In this document: piece after piece, positions 11,446 through 26,110 of the stretch
How positions within the stretch are numbered: the first letter of the stretch is position 1
How the letters are laid out: every line of letters begins with the position of its first letter
From: Ophiodon elongatus
Lineage: Eukaryota; Chordata; Actinopteri; Perciformes; Hexagrammidae
Length of the DNA: 64,000 bases
Direction of reading: 5' to 3'
NCBI GenBank assembly: GCA_016806645.1
Contig: JACSYO010000415.1
Location: 6,908,001 to 6,972,000 of the forward strand
Notes under the pieces: generated by a model
The model's input: only the letters and a program-made list of their open reading frames with translations
The model's database searches: none
Told to the model about the DNA's origin: nothing
Translations under genes and position numbers: made by a program

Positions 11446-12439
11446 CCATTTAACTTAATGCTTATTGAGATGTAGTTACAGTAGATCTTGTTGTTGTACA
11501 CATATTCAAAATCCGTTTCATTTTCAGTGAGGGGTGAAACCGAATACGGATTTACAAGTCAACTCTTAAGTTTTGGTTTCAGCAGCAGCAAAATGTATTT
11601 TAGCAACCTAAGATGCTTTTTAGATGCCCAACGAAAAAAAATAGGGACCTAAACAAAACACAAAAAGAGAAACTAGAGCCATGTTTGGACAGGGTTATCA
11701 CCAGGGGACTTCGTGTGATTTAGAAATGGCCCCCTACGTCTGTGTTTCATGCGGCGCATTCGCACTGGATACATGAAGTGAAGTCTGTATTTTACTCGAA
11801 TATACTGACATTGTCCCCCGGGTATGATGCGAAGGCTCAGTGTATCAGTTTATATGAAAAATATTATACTACATGATATATATATATATATTTAATATTT
11901 TGTACATTATTATATTACATAGGCCTATTACACTGCTAAGACCGCTGGCCCCAGTGCAAATGGGTCTCCATGCTGTGTAGAGAAATGAGGCGCCTGAATT
12001 TGCATCCAAAATGCTGTCAAAACGTTCATTAATAATTGCCAACGCAGCCGTCATAATTCTCAACCAGGAGGCAGAAAAAAAACTCGGACAAATATAAAAA
12101 ACCTCACTAAAAAATAATTTTAAAAAAAATACTACCCTAAATCACTGAGATGCCGATTCACACCGCAATAATATCACATACCGTCTGTGTTTGACGACAT
12201 ATGATAAGTTATTTGCGGTGGAATATTGACTTCACAAATTACAGACATTGTAGATTTGCGCGGGATCATGATCATAGATGATCCCCACAATTATTACAAA
12301 TCACTACAGGTCCCCAGGTACCACTCTAGTCTTTCTGGATTAGAGCATTACTGTTTTGTGTTAATGGAGCCTTGTGGCTTTGAAGAGAGCATTGATAAGT
12401 TTCACTTTAAGTTCAATTCCCCTCTCAGAAAAGGTCAGA

Positions 12440-12556
12440 CGGCAAGACAAAGCAAAATATAGCGTACACTACATGTTGCTGCTGTCCGTCCACAGCAGTA
12501 CATCGCTTTGCTCCTGTGTCGGTACTGCCTCCTGTTTTTCCAAACTATCCCTTTAA
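12440..12556. repeat. Possible repeat end ('caaactatccctttaa')
   Basis: The stretch ending ccaaactatccctttaagtg matches a terminus I recall from fish elements of the 'aactattcctttaa' type. The left edge is not recognised. Confidence 0.35.
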
Positions 12557-15500
12557 GTGAGAGATGCAGCTGCAGTGCACAGACTCATACTAAAAGAGGC
12601 ACCGTTTGCAAACTCTCAAATGAAAATGCTGATTGTGTTTCACTCACCATAACTTAAACTGTCAACCTGCGGGAGCATGTCTTGCACTCTGTGGGTGTAT
12701 GTTATGCGCATTGTTATTTCTGAAAAATATTCTTTCAAGGGTTGGGGTTTAAACTGCGCCCACACCCACGAACACACACATTCATGCTAAAACATGGTTT
12801 AACGGCTGCTGCTGGCTGAAATATATCTACTGTTTAATTCTGCTGAAGCCATAATAGGATGCTCATTTTCTCAGTGCAACTGGAACAAAAAGTCGATTAT
12901 TTATAAGCAGCGGCTGCACCTGGTTTGTTTAGTTTTCCTCCCATCGGCATCGACCATTATTAGGATACTTTTCTCTGTATCTTCATGGGCCTGTCGGGGG
13001 AACGAAGGGAATATTCAAAAGAAACAGATACACTTCAGGTATCTTAAACACTGGGTGTAGTCACCACAAATTGGAAGGAATATTATAAGTCTCAGCTTCA
13101 ATCATCCTCCCCAATATTTCTACCCTTTCAGCCGGATCTGACAAAACTGACAGGAGGAGACCTTTTCTTGCACATTGATTTCGTTCTTCATTTCACAAGC
13201 TGCTGGTGCGAGCTGACTGTGAAGCAGAAGTGCACAGGTCGCAGCACCCTCACTCGGCTATGGTTCAACAAGTCTGTGAACACCATTGTTGCCTTTGAGC
13301 AAGCTTTATCATGCATCCGGAATATTCAGCTCCAGATGACGGCTGTATTGAGCAGCATCAGTGGTGTGTAAAATTCATGTTGAATATTCAAAGTTAAAGA
13401 TAGCAAAAGAAAACTCTGTTGTACAGTAGGTTCTCCTCGAACCATTACTATCACCAAAAATAAGGCTAGGTCATTTTAAAAACCTACATTTTATTCCATC
13501 CATGTCGTTCATTTCTTTACTGATCTGAATTTAATTCTATTTTATTCGAGTAAGCTGTAATTTTGTGCCTGCAACATGTTTCAAAGTCTCAATCGGCAAA
13601 GCTGGCAGAGTGACATAGATGTCTTGAACACTGTCTGCTAACTTGCAGCGCGCAGTCCCACATCAGCCTTATGTCGGAGACGAAAAGTACTCTCCATAAT
13701 TTATAGAGCATAGCATCGCCGGAGAGCGAGTAGGCGAACGTGCTAAAGCAGATCCAATAAATTAGACATGAGGACTTCTCGGAAAACAAACGTAGCAGTA
13801 AAATGGGAGTATCCACCAAAGCTCAAATTGAAAAACAAACAAGTGGCGGCTGCTCAATCAAGCCCCCGCTGGAAAGGAGTAGCTCTAAATTAGTCCACAT
13901 TACAGCTATATTGTTAAGCAATGTTCATCAGCTTAAGCGTTCTTCTCTCAAGCACATGACCACCCACTTTCTTTCTACCCCTCCCTTTGACCCACTAAAC
14001 TGGGCTTCTACATATCATTTCACAGTTGCTGACTGCTGCTACTGTATAATACAGCAGTCACAGTTGCTGTTATTCCTTTCCATCCAATGATGCAATTATA
14101 GTGCATATATACTCTGTGTCTTGTGCTTCTGGTCTCTATGCTACCGATAGCCTAATTACTGAGTATGAAAACACGTCATTATATCTGCCCTGTGTGTGTG
14201 TGTTAATGTTAATACATTTTTTTTCCTGCCGCACAGGATTATGGATGCTTGTGAAGAAGCGGTTGATTGATTGTCGTAAACATAAATGGCCATTATTGGG
14301 ATGTTTCAACTACGCTATAATCTTTCCATATTACAGGGTAGCCACTGAGTGGCACTGTATGCTTCATTTTTTTTTTTTTCTGTGGGAAATCAGGCAATTC
14401 TGTTTTTCATCCAAAGCTGATTGTGTTAAATTTTATTGCAATACCATGCCTGTGTGAAACGAAAGAAGGAAGAGGGGGGAGGATCCAGAGGGAAGAGTTA
14501 ATCCTACCCATGTTCCACTGTTTAAAAAAACTAAAAACTACTTTAAAAAGACACTCCATCATAAAATCGTGTTGGATTTGTAGAGCCATGTGGAGCTGCC
14601 TGTGACAGTAAATCACGGTGAGCCATTGTCATTCTACACACCTTGAGAGATAATAATGTTGGCACATTGGACCTCATCAGCTACCCCTGAGCCACACACT
14701 CTCAATGCTCCACACAGGAAAAATAAAAGAGATTTCCTGTCACATAACTACACTCGAATACTTGTTTGCATTGATGGATGTCATACAAGATCAACCATCT
14801 CCGTATAGCAATAGACCAGACGGACCTAGTGACCCATTAATAATTCAACTTACAATTTGCCTGCTGCCATAACCTCTCTGCCATCATTATTGGGGACGAA
14901 GAACAGGAAGAGTGGAGCATTGGTTGGAGGGGATGTCAGGTCCAGTTCTCATTAGGGCCATGACAGAGTCTCCCAGGCCTGGTGTAGGAGGGCAACAGGC
15001 ACCTCGTGGCCTACTCAAACCAGACAGAAGAACTAAGAGGTACCTTCCTGTGTGGGCACCGGCAGACAATACTCCCAGAGCAACTGCAGGAAATCTGAGA
15101 GATCTTGTTAAAGTCTATGAGAGAAAAACTGCCTGAAACTGTCTGTTACATGCAAATGGCTGAGACATTGCGAGACAGTGTGGGTGATGGATTTAAGTTT
15201 TCACACATACTTTTTTTATATCCTGTCAGCAACTTGCAACCATAAACAAAACCTAAAACTTTGAAGCCTGGCTAGATTCACCCAGATGCTCCACTATTCA
15301 TTATACTCAACACAGAAACTGCACAAAGAAGTAGTGGATTAAAAGTTTGTCCTTAGGGAGGTGCTAGAGGGCAGGCCATGCGGTCGCTAAACTCTAAATG
15401 TTTGACCGACTTGAGGACATGACAGTACACAGCAAATTCCATGGAAAATCCACATATGGTTGACATATCTTCTGTGCATTTTGAGGAAGAGGAAAGCTCA

Positions 15501-15565
15501 TTGGTATGTCTGAGATGGAAAAAAAATTGTACATTTTATGGTAAATTTGCCTGTTAGTTGTTTTC

Positions 15566-15745
15566 TAGACAAGTGGCTGGGTGTTGGCACTACATTTATT
15601 TTGAAGGTCATGAACCAAAGTATTGGGCAATTTCACCAAATGATTTCATGAGTGTAAAACTGGAACTGGTGGTGCTAGAGAAAAGTCAGAAGATCACCAA
15701 AGTCAGGAGGTTTTATCCTCTGGAGACTAAAATCACATTTATCCA
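15566..15745 (+). repeat. Fragment of the fish 'GCTAACATGCTAA' repeat family
   Basis: Contains catgaaccaaagtattgggc, ggtggtgctagagaaaagtc and gaagatcaccaaagtcagg. This is the 3' portion of a long repeat of which better-known parts are at 34497-34765 and 54070-54340, all in the same orientation. Confidence 0.55.
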
Positions 15746-16130
15746 ATATTTAGAGAGTTATTTTAGTCTGGACAAATGTGGTGGACCGATCACAGACAGA
15801 CATTGCCTTTCGTAGAGCTAAATATTAAGATGTAAGATGTTGCTCTGGTCTAAAGATGGACCCCCCGAGATAATCACTCTCAGGCTGATTGTAGAGATTA
15901 CAAAGAAGCACTGCCATTCTTTAGCGCAAATAATTACCAAGGTGCGAACATGTGTGCAGAATAGGAATTTCTCTGAATTCATTCATACGAAAAGATCCAC
16001 ACCAATGCTGGACAATAAATACAATTGCAAATATACCTGTTGTTCATTATCCAAAAGAGATAAACATGATCTGTGAGAAAAGAGCCAGCAGATTGTACGA
16101 GAGTGGTAATGAGATTGGAATAAACACAAT

Positions 16131-16200
16131 GTGGTGGGGAGGGGAGGGGGGGTGGGGGGGGGACAAAGTGCAGAAGATAAAGAAGTCACAACCACAGTGG

Positions 16201-16263
<63 letters not shown>
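16131..16263. repeat. G-rich tract followed by (GA)n
   Basis: At 16136-16162 the plus strand has four or more runs of three to nine G, a G-quadruplex motif. At 16209-16261 there is a 53-bp (GA)n run. The two are separated by 46 bp of mostly purine sequence. Confidence 0.93.
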
Positions 16264-16264
<1 letters not shown>

Positions 16265-16784
16265 GGTTTATGTCTAAATCTTTGACTGGGATGAGAGGAG
16301 GCAAGGCAAAAATGGGGAAGATCAGATTTGGGTTATCTGTGTGGCCTAGCATGTATCTGCGGTTCAGTTGGCGATACGAGCAAGTTGTTTGTGGAGTGAA
16401 AGAGCGTGAGATAGAGATAAATGGGGCTTCTTTAAAAGCTCCCGATGGCAGAGCTGGGCTTCAAAGCATCTCCTGCTTCATCAAAGACTCGACTCAGTGG
16501 AGGATATGGCCACTATGATGCCACGCATGTGGGGGAGCGACTGTGAGGGAGGGGAAGCCACAGAGAGACAGAGTGAGATGTTTGCTTGAGAATGTGTTTG
16601 TGTCCTCTTCATCTGTAGATTAGGACCCCATATAACATAGAGACTAATGTTTATGGCACAAATCCTTCATTGGGGCTTCTGCAGGAGGTTTTTGTGTTGT
16701 CAGCGGCAAAGAGAAAGGTGGTGAAGAGGCGCAGCAAAGCGACGTCCAACGGTGCGGTAAAACGACGCCAACGCGAAAGTGTCA

Positions 16785-17123
16785 AGAACTGCAGTTTTCT
16801 CAAAGGGCCGTTTGAGGCTGGCTCCAACAGCTCGTCAATCCCAATAGACCTCCATGTTAAAACGGCCAACTTTACAGCAGAAACAAACATTCGACCAAGT
16901 TATGCTTCATTAAGGGCGTGGCTGGTTTGAGTGACAGGCGGGTGCCGTCTCAGATTGCACGTCGCTAGCAACCGGGTCACCTCAGCTCAACCGACAATCC
17001 GCCTCCTTTTTCGGATTAGCAGGAAGTTACGATGGCTGGAGCCACCCACTTTGAGCTTCACAACGGCTCTTCAGAAACTTCTATGACATCATGGAGACTA
17101 CGTCCACGTCTCATAGTCTATGG
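16785..17123 (+). repeat. Dispersed fish repeat sharing its right end with 2590-3050
   Basis: Runs from about the gggccgtttgaggctggctc stretch to tctatggg. Its last 45 bp (atgacatcatggagactacg, then tcatagtctatgg) match the first 45 bp of the 2590 element in reverse complement with few differences. It contains a patch with more CpG than its surroundings, as expected for a relatively young copy. The left edge is a guess. Confidence 0.6.
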
Positions 17124-20100
17124 GTACAGCGGTGTGAGCAGAGTGGTCTCGGGAGGCTACAGACGTGCAGTCAGATGTGTCAGCCCATGCGGCACATGCT
17201 GTCATTTAACTCCACTGTGTCTTTGGAGTAAAGTAGCTGCCATGAATGACAAAAACTCTGTAATCTATCTTCCTTAAAAAGCCTACATAATCATCAAGCC
17301 TCCATAGAGTGTGTGAAGAAAAGGCAATTCAGCTTAACACAGTGCACAGTCTGCGTAGCGTAGATAACCGCCATTCAGACCCACCAAATTTCACTGCTCT
17401 TCCTAGAAAATTGAAACGAGTAAAACACTCCAAAAACTCAATTTCATAAGTTCTGCAAAAGGGTTGAGAGCAAAGGCAGCAGCTCACTTGTTAAAATGAT
17501 AGACATGTCAATGATAGACATGAAATGTAATATATTTAAAAATAATAATAATAGGAATAAGGTCAAACTGGATTCTTCTTAATTAAAAATGGGGATATGG
17601 TAAAGGCATTACCGTGGTAAAAAAAAAAACGATTTGAGATGGTAATATATACAATTATACTGTACTTTTGACAATGCATGTTTGAGCTGTCTGACATACG
17701 AGTGCGAGTCGTATCAAAGGTGTCACATTGCTGCAGAGCTCATCTGGAAATGCAGAGACGGTAGTTCGACGGTGTTTTTTTTGACACACATAAATTAAGC
17801 TCTGCCTCCACTCTTGCAGACACGACAGTAATGTCAGAAAATGTGGTCGACAAGGACCGATCTGAGAACTAAAAATAAAAGGGGGCATGTAGGGGTCACA
17901 TTCAGCTTCAATATCAGGCATTTTGAACTTGAAACTAATACAAAAACAGGCACCAAACACAAATTCCATTAATAAAAGAGCAGTTTTGATGTTCAATCTT
18001 TGCGACCTTGTTTTCTTTTCCCCCAACCTGTGCAATGAGAACATGTTTTATGACATTTACCTTGGCCTGCCACATTACACCACGTGCTTTCACATCTGAC
18101 TTAGATGGTGTGATAACACTGTGAGGGTTTTCCACCACAGCAGAGAAAATTGTGTCCACCTACTACAAGCCTGCTGGTACATTTTTTTGTGAATTCAGAC
18201 ATATGAATTATTGTAAAAATCACATTTTGACAACAAGCCGCTTTGTCAACAAGGTGGTTTAGTGAGTGCAGGGAACCCAAGACTGTCATTCTGCTACGAG
18301 GCCTGAGGTCAAGCGTTCTCAAGTGTCCTTGAGTGAGACAATGAATCTCTATAAGTTGTTAGGTTGCTGTTGTGCAGCTGATCTTCTGCTCTGAGGAGCA
18401 AAATGCCGAATCCCTGCAGGCTACAGGACAGAAATACAAAACACTGTGTACGTAAACTCTCTAAAAACACATCAACCAGAGACATGCCTTCAGGCTTTTG
18501 TCAGCTTCTGCTTAACAGCACTACACACAGGCATTAGTGATGACATGCCATTTTGCTAGTGATCTGAAATGCTAGTTGCAGCCCATATCAAAAAATACCC
18601 TTAGGAGGTGAGGCATATGGCATTATATTCCACTCGATCCTCCACGAGAGCTATGGTGTATCCTCTTGATTCTTTCAGCACCAACCTCCATCCGCTAGGC
18701 TATCATCCTCTCTGAGTCTACCTCGGGGACCTACTTAGATGGCAATGCATTCTCCTCTCTGATTGGCCTGGCAGGCTTCCTGTTGCCGCGTACATGCTGT
18801 TGCCATGGTTTTGGCTGGAGCTGCGCTGCAGTTTTCGCTAGCTCCATCTGTCTTGGGTGTCAGCACGGTGGAAAACACTGTGATTCCACTCATTTTCTCA
18901 CCGGGGGGTGGCATCCATCCTGCTGCCATTCCTCTGTCTCCGCACTGGCTCACATCGACACAATTCCAGACTGAAGTTCAGACACACTGCTCAGCAGTAA
19001 AGAGGATTGCTGTTTGGGGTTGGACATGCTTCATCAATTTGAAGGCAAAATAATGTTAGGAAAGCTGAACAGATTTGCTTCACTCCTGCCAAAAGACCCA
19101 GGTGCAGGATTCAGGCACTTTGAGTGAGAAAAAACAAATAAATACTGTGGAGCTATTCTAAGCCCAAAGAGAAAAGAGGTCACTCATATGAGCAAAATGT
19201 TAAACTGTCTTACATTTCATAATCAAACTACTGCTGCACACTCTTTTAATTCCCAATTTTGTTCAATCACTGAAAACTTTCTACATTATTTTTATCGGTA
19301 AAACTGGAAAGTCTGGACATGTAGTGCCTGAACAATTCAAGTTTGACTATATCAGAAAATAGCAGAGGTGACATGGACGGTCCTGGTAACAATGGTGCAG
19401 TATTGACTGTGTGCCCACTGAGGCAATGCCAGAGCAGAGCAGAGCCATGCTTGAGGGCATCTGGCTTGTAGCTTTTCCACCTGAGATTAGCACCTGTAAT
19501 ACTGTGGTCACTGGTCCTTCGCCATTTCTCCTGGAACAAGCCAATAATGTTCGGTCAAGGTTTTCGTCGTGGGGTTGTTGGTTTTGCACAAACGTAATTC
19601 TCATTTTGGACAAACCAAGAGGAATGCTGTCAGGCCACTAACTAGAAAAAAAACAATTGCACTGCACCGGCCGTAAAAAAAGAGACAGCTACAGGCATGA
19701 CCAACAACATAAATAAACATGAATCATTCTGACACTCTTCTCCGTAAGAGGAGTGCTTGGAGTTTTGACTTATCACAAGAACAGTGATATCTTTGGGCTG
19801 AAGACGCTGGGCTGAACATTCTTAAAAGATGGTGAGTAATGGTGTCTGATATTCCCCAGACCCCTCGATGTGCGAGGCCCCGGGGTCATCTGAGTGATCT
19901 CTGTCCTGCCACAAATGTCACAGCTCATAGATATTTCATGGGCCTCTGCCTTTTGATGCTAATTAAATGTTACTGCTCACCAAGCTCCAGGATGAAGAGG
20001 AATTGCAGGAGAAGAAGTGTGAAGATGGAGGGGAAAGGGAAATATAAAGAGAAACGTTTGCATGATAGGAAGCGAAAGGACCACATGTGGAAACTATAGT

Positions 20101-22698
20101 AAGCACAAAAGAACACGCATGCACCACGTCCAACACTGACAGTAAACTGCCGCAGGTGACTGATATGGCTTAGTAACAAAAAAGAGAAAGTTGAGAAATG
20201 GAATTTAAATAATAAAACATTGGTGATTTGCGTTTCTGAGACAATTCCCCAGATTGTGTAATTGTATTTCTCTGTGTCTATGCTATTTTCATTTTATCCT
20301 CTATTGTGAAGGACTTTGTAAACTCTGCTAAATCACTGATCATATTTCTCTTTTTCATAACGATAACAGAATCATGACAACTGCTCTAATATTGTTGGAG
20401 AACTTCGCAGATGTTGCACAATCACTTGCACTTCTTCTTTGCTTTTATTTTATTCGGCAGGTCCAACTAGAGGTGGAGTAAGTGGAGGTACTGAAATGTA
20501 AGACATATGGCCCAATCAATATTGGATTTTTCAAGCCAATACAATACAATGATGACATTTGAGAGTTTAAAAAGCTTTGTAAATGTATTTTAAAGAACAT
20601 GGATGCCTATTTCTGTCTTTGTGTTTTCTTTCTGACTGTAAACACAGCCTTAATTATGAGACTAATCATGAACCGACTCAGAGTTTTAGTTGTTCTACAC
20701 AGTGGTATGCATTGGGTTTTAAAAGAAAGAGGAAGAGGAGAAGGGGGGTGGATGGCTTGACACAAAGAATGCAAGAATACCAAATTGCTCAGAAAGCCAG
20801 ATTTGAGTGTGATGCACTAAATCAATATTCTCTCTGGAACAGAACACATTTGTCAGCCCGGTCAGATATAAACGACACCTTTTCTTCCTGAAGGTGAGCA
20901 GGCTGATCACACAGTGAAAAACATTTAAAAATCTGTGTGAACCGAAGTCTTTTGGCCATGAACTCGGAGAAAACAGACTAACGACACCATTCACAGGCAG
21001 CCCACCGTCTGTGAGGAGCATTACTGTTACTTAGCTCAGGGAAGAAATGTGCACATAAAGAGGGTTTGTGATCGGGGCTGACCCTGACAGGCAACACTGA
21101 GGCCAGACAACACCAGGCGACCATCAGCTCGCCACTCGGCTGAGAGACAGCTGCTGATCGCATCAGGAGGTCCTCAATCTATGAGCCAGTAGAACAACAC
21201 TGAGCTACAGAAAGGGTCTGACTTTAGCCCTCATCAAAGTGTGTGTGTGGGTGTGTGTTATGGTTGGATTTGTCACATCTGAGTGAGTGCCGTTATGTGG
21301 ATCAGTGGTTGGCCCTGCATTGGGAGTCAGTTGTTTAAACGTTATTTACCGATGCGTAGAAAACAATCAGCTTAACGCAGCGCTACATTACCAATTATTT
21401 GCCATTCAGTTACAAATCCTGCACAGAAGAGTGTGACTGTGCGTTTGTGAAGCTTCACTAGAAACTGTCATGGGAATAAATAAAGTGTTCGTTCATGGAT
21501 AGATGTGCTTATATTCTTTGAAAAGGACAAGTAGGAGCTTTGCGAAAGTCACCTCGGTGTGGTTATTTTCCTTATCTAAGCCAAAGTCAGAAGTAATCAA
21601 GAGAGCGCTTCATGCAGAGTGGCGTTCGTTAATGTCCCGGCCCAGTCGGGACAACCGGGCTTTGATGGGAGGAGTCACATGTTCTGTCGCCCTAAATAAG
21701 CCTGCCGTCCCCACCGAGACTGTGAGAGCAGGCTGCTGGTCAGCTTGTATTAATTTCAGAGGGCTGCAGAGACTTGCTGTGTCCACAGTCGTGACAATAG
21801 CGGAGCCAAGGTGTCTCCTGGGAAGGCGTGCTGTCACTCCTGCCACAGCAATGTCCGCACAGGAGGCTGAACATTTCTTCCTTTTTCTTTCCCTTTCCCT
21901 GTATTTCTTTCTTTCCAGCAGCACCTGGCACTGCAACGGCTTCTTTCAAACAGCAGTGGCATGTGCGAAGAGCTCACCTGTCTTTGTAGGAGTATGTGAG
22001 AGAAGAAAAAGCAGGAATGGTAGCTGGCAGCTCCTGTGAGCACCCAGTTTGAGGTGGCAGATGTGTCACATTGTGCGGGCAGCTACCTGCTTGGCAGCTA
22101 CGAACCGGCTCACCGTGGCTCTATTTGTCACTTGCCTTCTCTTTCTCTCTTTGTTTTTCCCTCTCGGTGCGACTTCTTACACCACCGATGCACCAATTTG
22201 CCATCGCCTCAAACATCCCAATTAGCTGACAGCCTCCGAAACAACTTAACTGCTCGCCCCAACTTAAAAAGTCCGAGTAGAGAAACAACGGACGGGCCAT
22301 TTGACGTTTGGATTCAGTAGAGTTTGCGGAGAGGAGAACCTGTTTTCACCTGCGGGAGGCAATTAAAGTGGCCTGAGTGTCTGACAGTAACTGTACGTGA
22401 GTGCACAGCTTCACGATTATGGCTTCATTATATAAAAAGAAAAGCTTTTTCTCCTTTTCTCATCTTACTAGTTATATTATCTCACTCTCTCGCTTGAATA
22501 TTACAGACACACTTGTTTCCTCATATAGAGCGGTTGTGAACCAGTCAATACATTTCGCGTGATTTCTTTTCCGCTATTCAATTTTTAAGTTCTTACAACA
22601 AGATTAGGTTACATTTACTGATACCCTGGGATACCCTTAGAGCTCTTTTAAATTCAGTTAGTTATCGTATAGCCAACAAAACCTGACAACCGGATGTG

Positions 22699-23452
22699 AA
22701 AAGTAACTAAGTACATTTTCTAAAATACTGCACTGTAATTTTGAGGTACTCGGACTTTACTGTTGTATTTCCATTATATGATACGTTTTGGTTTAGTATG
22801 TGACATCTATAGTTACTAAATATTCTCTTACGGATGAAGACTTTACATACTGTAGTGTGCACACTTATCAGTACATTTTGTTATATATTATTTAAACTTA
22901 AAAGTCTTATCTTAAAACAACAAAATAATCCATCAGTGCAATTGGATCATTTATTTCGTGCCGCCAAAGCAAAAATTAAGAATTTGTATTTTTCTTTATT
23001 TTACTACTGCAACCTGCCTTGTTTTATACTTAAAAATTTAGACAGTGAATTAGGGAAATTTCTTTCAATGAGTAAATTGGTGTGTGACAATCTTAAATCG
23101 AGGCCCATTTAGTAGTGAAATTTAAAATCTCATTTTATAGTCCTCATCAGTGAATGGAATTTTCTTAGTTGCCATGGAGATTCAGTCGCATGGCTATAAT
23201 ACATTATTGTGGACTGAAATATCCCATCAGTATATATTGTAGTTCAAATTGGCTCAACCACAACAAGCTCAAACATCAAAATGCCGACATGTTGATGCAT
23301 AAATAGTATTCATCCAATAGTATAACACATAATAATGTAACACACCTTGTACGAGTACCTGTGGATTAAACAATTCAGATTAATTTTGTTGTTGTATTCT
23401 TATACTGTGCTACTTTTACTTGAAAAAATGATCTGAACGCTTCCTCTAGCAC
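22699..23452. repeat. Fish 'AAGTAACTAAGTACATTT' terminal-repeat element
   Basis: The left end aaaagtaactaagtacattt, with ttttgaggtactcggacttt, and the right end gctacttttacttgaaaaaa, then tgatctgaacgcttcctcta, are the two ends of an element I recall as very common in fish. The roughly 500-bp AT-rich interior is unrecognised. Confidence 0.55.
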
Positions 23453-25684
23453 AATAGAGAAAGCTAGAGAAGTACTGAGGGGAGGGGGTCAAAAGTTTAG
23501 GGAGCAATGGAGGAGCATGAGAGAGGGGGTTTATTTTTTTTTTTTTTTACTTCTATGCAATACCTCGAGTGACTGCCAGACTTCATGTCCGTGCTCCACG
23601 GGCAAAATGTGAGGATATGGATGGTGCCAAAACACTGTTTGGCACAAAAAGAAAGCACTTCCCAGCCTCACTACGATGGCGCTCTGCCCAGTCACCGCTA
23701 GCCTTTGCTGGTTGCAGCCAGCTTCTTCACTTTGAAGCTGCGAGGACATTTTCTCCCCATGAGCGTCTGACAGGCAAATCAAGACATGTTTCCCCCACTG
23801 AGTTAAAACGCAGGTTAACTTGATCAATGCAATCACAGAGCTGGCGACAAAATCCTACTAAGATGGGGATCATTAAGGCCCAAATTAGCATGCAACTTCA
23901 AAGGAAATCTCTCTGATTGGCTGTGATTGATATCATTATGAGAGCGATGATTGTGCAGCCACAGCTCTCTCTGTCAGTTGGCTGTAAAAACATAAATAAT
24001 CTCCTTAGAAAGAGAGAGAGGAAGCCTTGACCTGATATGGACGCCTGGAGCTGAGCCGAGGTCACCATGTGTTCATTTCTTGGATGTAATGAAATGTCGT
24101 GCTGGAAGGAATAGGCCCAATCTCGGGCCCCAAAAACAGTTTGGATGATGGGAGAGGAATTGGTGGCAAATGAGCTCAAGGGGAGCAGAAACAGTGGTGG
24201 AATTGGTAGCGGAGGATTGACATGTTCTTGATTCACTGAGTAAATGATGTGGAGGAAGCAGGTGGAGCCGGGCAGAATGGCGGTGATGTTTTGGCTCCTG
24301 GGGTGTAATTACAGGGTAATGGAAAGATCATGTCTGAGGGGATGTTCATACGTTTCACTTTTAATTTGAACAGACGCTGTGTGAGCGGGTCACAGCCTGG
24401 ACGTGAGGACACCACAGAGGGTCTCAAGATAATCTGAGAGGACTCAAATTAACAGAAGGAATACAAATGTTACGCACAATTATGCAGAGATATATTTTAT
24501 CTGCTGTCCACTCCCATTGATCATCTCACAACCCCTCAGATTTAATCCTGAGACCCCTTATGACAGTCCAGACTCGGAGGAAGGGAAGACTAACAAAAGA
24601 GTGAATTCCCCCCTAACCTCAATTTTTCTAGTGTTTCACAAGAAAAAAGTACAGATTAGAAAAAAAAAGTCCTGGTTCCTGGAACTGAACATTGGTTTTA
24701 CTCATTTAATGGCATGGGAAATATTGTTCTAGACAATTTTGTACAAATCACATTGAGATTCTGCTGACTGTAACTGTCACAGTGAACTAAGGTCACACGC
24801 ATCTTCTAAAGAAGCTGGCAAGTTTCATATTTCAAGGGAATAAAAACAAAACAAAGCATGGCATCAAAAAGCTTGAAAAGTCTGATCTTGAACGGAGGGT
24901 ATGAGGGATGAAGTGGATGCATTTTCCTTTGAGATGTCGGACGCTTTTTGAAAAATGTCACGCTGCAAAAAAAACAAAAAAAGGGAAAGTGAAGCAGCCG
25001 CTGGCAGAGAGGTGTCCCATAGCATCATGGGTAGTAACACTCAACGGCTGCCAACTTCTTTTATGCAATGTGAAGACATCAAAACATTTATGCCCCAAAT
25101 CTCATCTTTCACTTCCCTTAATCTTGTATAATGTTCTGCCTTTGGGTTGCTATGGATACAGGTAGACCAAGTGAGAAAGAAAGAGAGGAAGAAAAGTGAC
25201 TGAACTCACTTTCACTCATCTTTTTTTTGTCCCTTTGATCATCAGGTGATTAAAATTTCTAAGACAAGTACAGTAGTTTTGGGAATAGCAGCGGCCATTA
25301 TGATAATTGGGGGCCGAAATCATGCTTTTATTGCAGTAATTACAGTAGTCACAATGGCTACACTCGCAATCATTGTTTTTACTGCAGCTGCAAAAACAAA
25401 TTGTCCAATTACGGCTTCAAAGCACATGAACTACAGAAACGTATCCTTCTCACTGCACCGTACTACATCTCAAACTAAAAGATGAATCTGGCATCTGCTG
25501 TGGGACGATGCAGACTGCTTACTGATTGAAAATGTCAGCGTTAGACCGAGTAGATCCAGCTTCTGCCCTGTCAAACACAACTTCCTGTTTAGTGAATTCA
25601 TCATTTCCAACTTAATGGGAACATTTGACTGACACCTGCCATCTCACATTGCAGGCTCATGTCAGAAAGCACCACAGTGTTCAT

Positions 25685-25688
<4 letters not shown>

Positions 25689-25716
<28 letters not shown>
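25689..25716. repeat. (GT)14 microsatellite
   Basis: Perfect 28-bp GT run. Confidence 0.95.
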
Positions 25717-26035
25717 CAGAAGGTCTGTCAGAGGCAGAGAAAGATGGAGAACGAGGGATGGAAAGGAATACAAACTTTGTGTCTGAGTTAAGAATGTGTA
25801 TGTAGCTCATTAGTCGAATAGTCAACCAAAGAAAGTTAATTATTAGAATGATTAATTATGATAGCCACTATCTCAGAGCACAAGGCACGAAGATAGGACA
25901 GAAAACCTTCACGTGGAAAAGGAGTTTAAATGTGAAGAATTCAAGACTTCATCGCACATGTCGGGTAAATAACCTTTGTTAGTTTTCTCTGTTCTTGGCT
26001 TACTTTATCTTCATTTCAGTGTTGTCATTTTAAAT

Positions 26036-26110
26036 GCTGCAACTAACGATTACTTTTATCTCATTAAATGTAAGAAAATATGCTTTAAAATGGCCATCAC
26101 AATTTTAGTC
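26036..26110 (+). repeat. Left-end fragment of the 'CTGCAACTAACGATTA' element
   Basis: Reads gctgcaactaacgattactt and then gccatcacaatttt, the left end of the family. It breaks off after about 75 bp. Confidence 0.5.

Noticed and set aside
14887..15136. Overlapping open frames on both strands (60 and 74 codons) in a GC-richer patch
   Set aside because: No recognisable protein; GC-rich patches lack stops by chance. It may be an unrecognised repeat.
19267..19641. Three overlapping 76-90 codon frames on both strands
   Set aside because: No family recognised; mirrored frames on both strands suggest composition or an old repeat.
21503..22039. 178-codon plus-strand open frame, the longest without low-complexity repeats
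   Set aside because: No protein family is recognised, a C/T-rich stretch gives a Phe/Leu/Ser run, and chance frames of about 160 codons are expected in 64 kb read in six frames.
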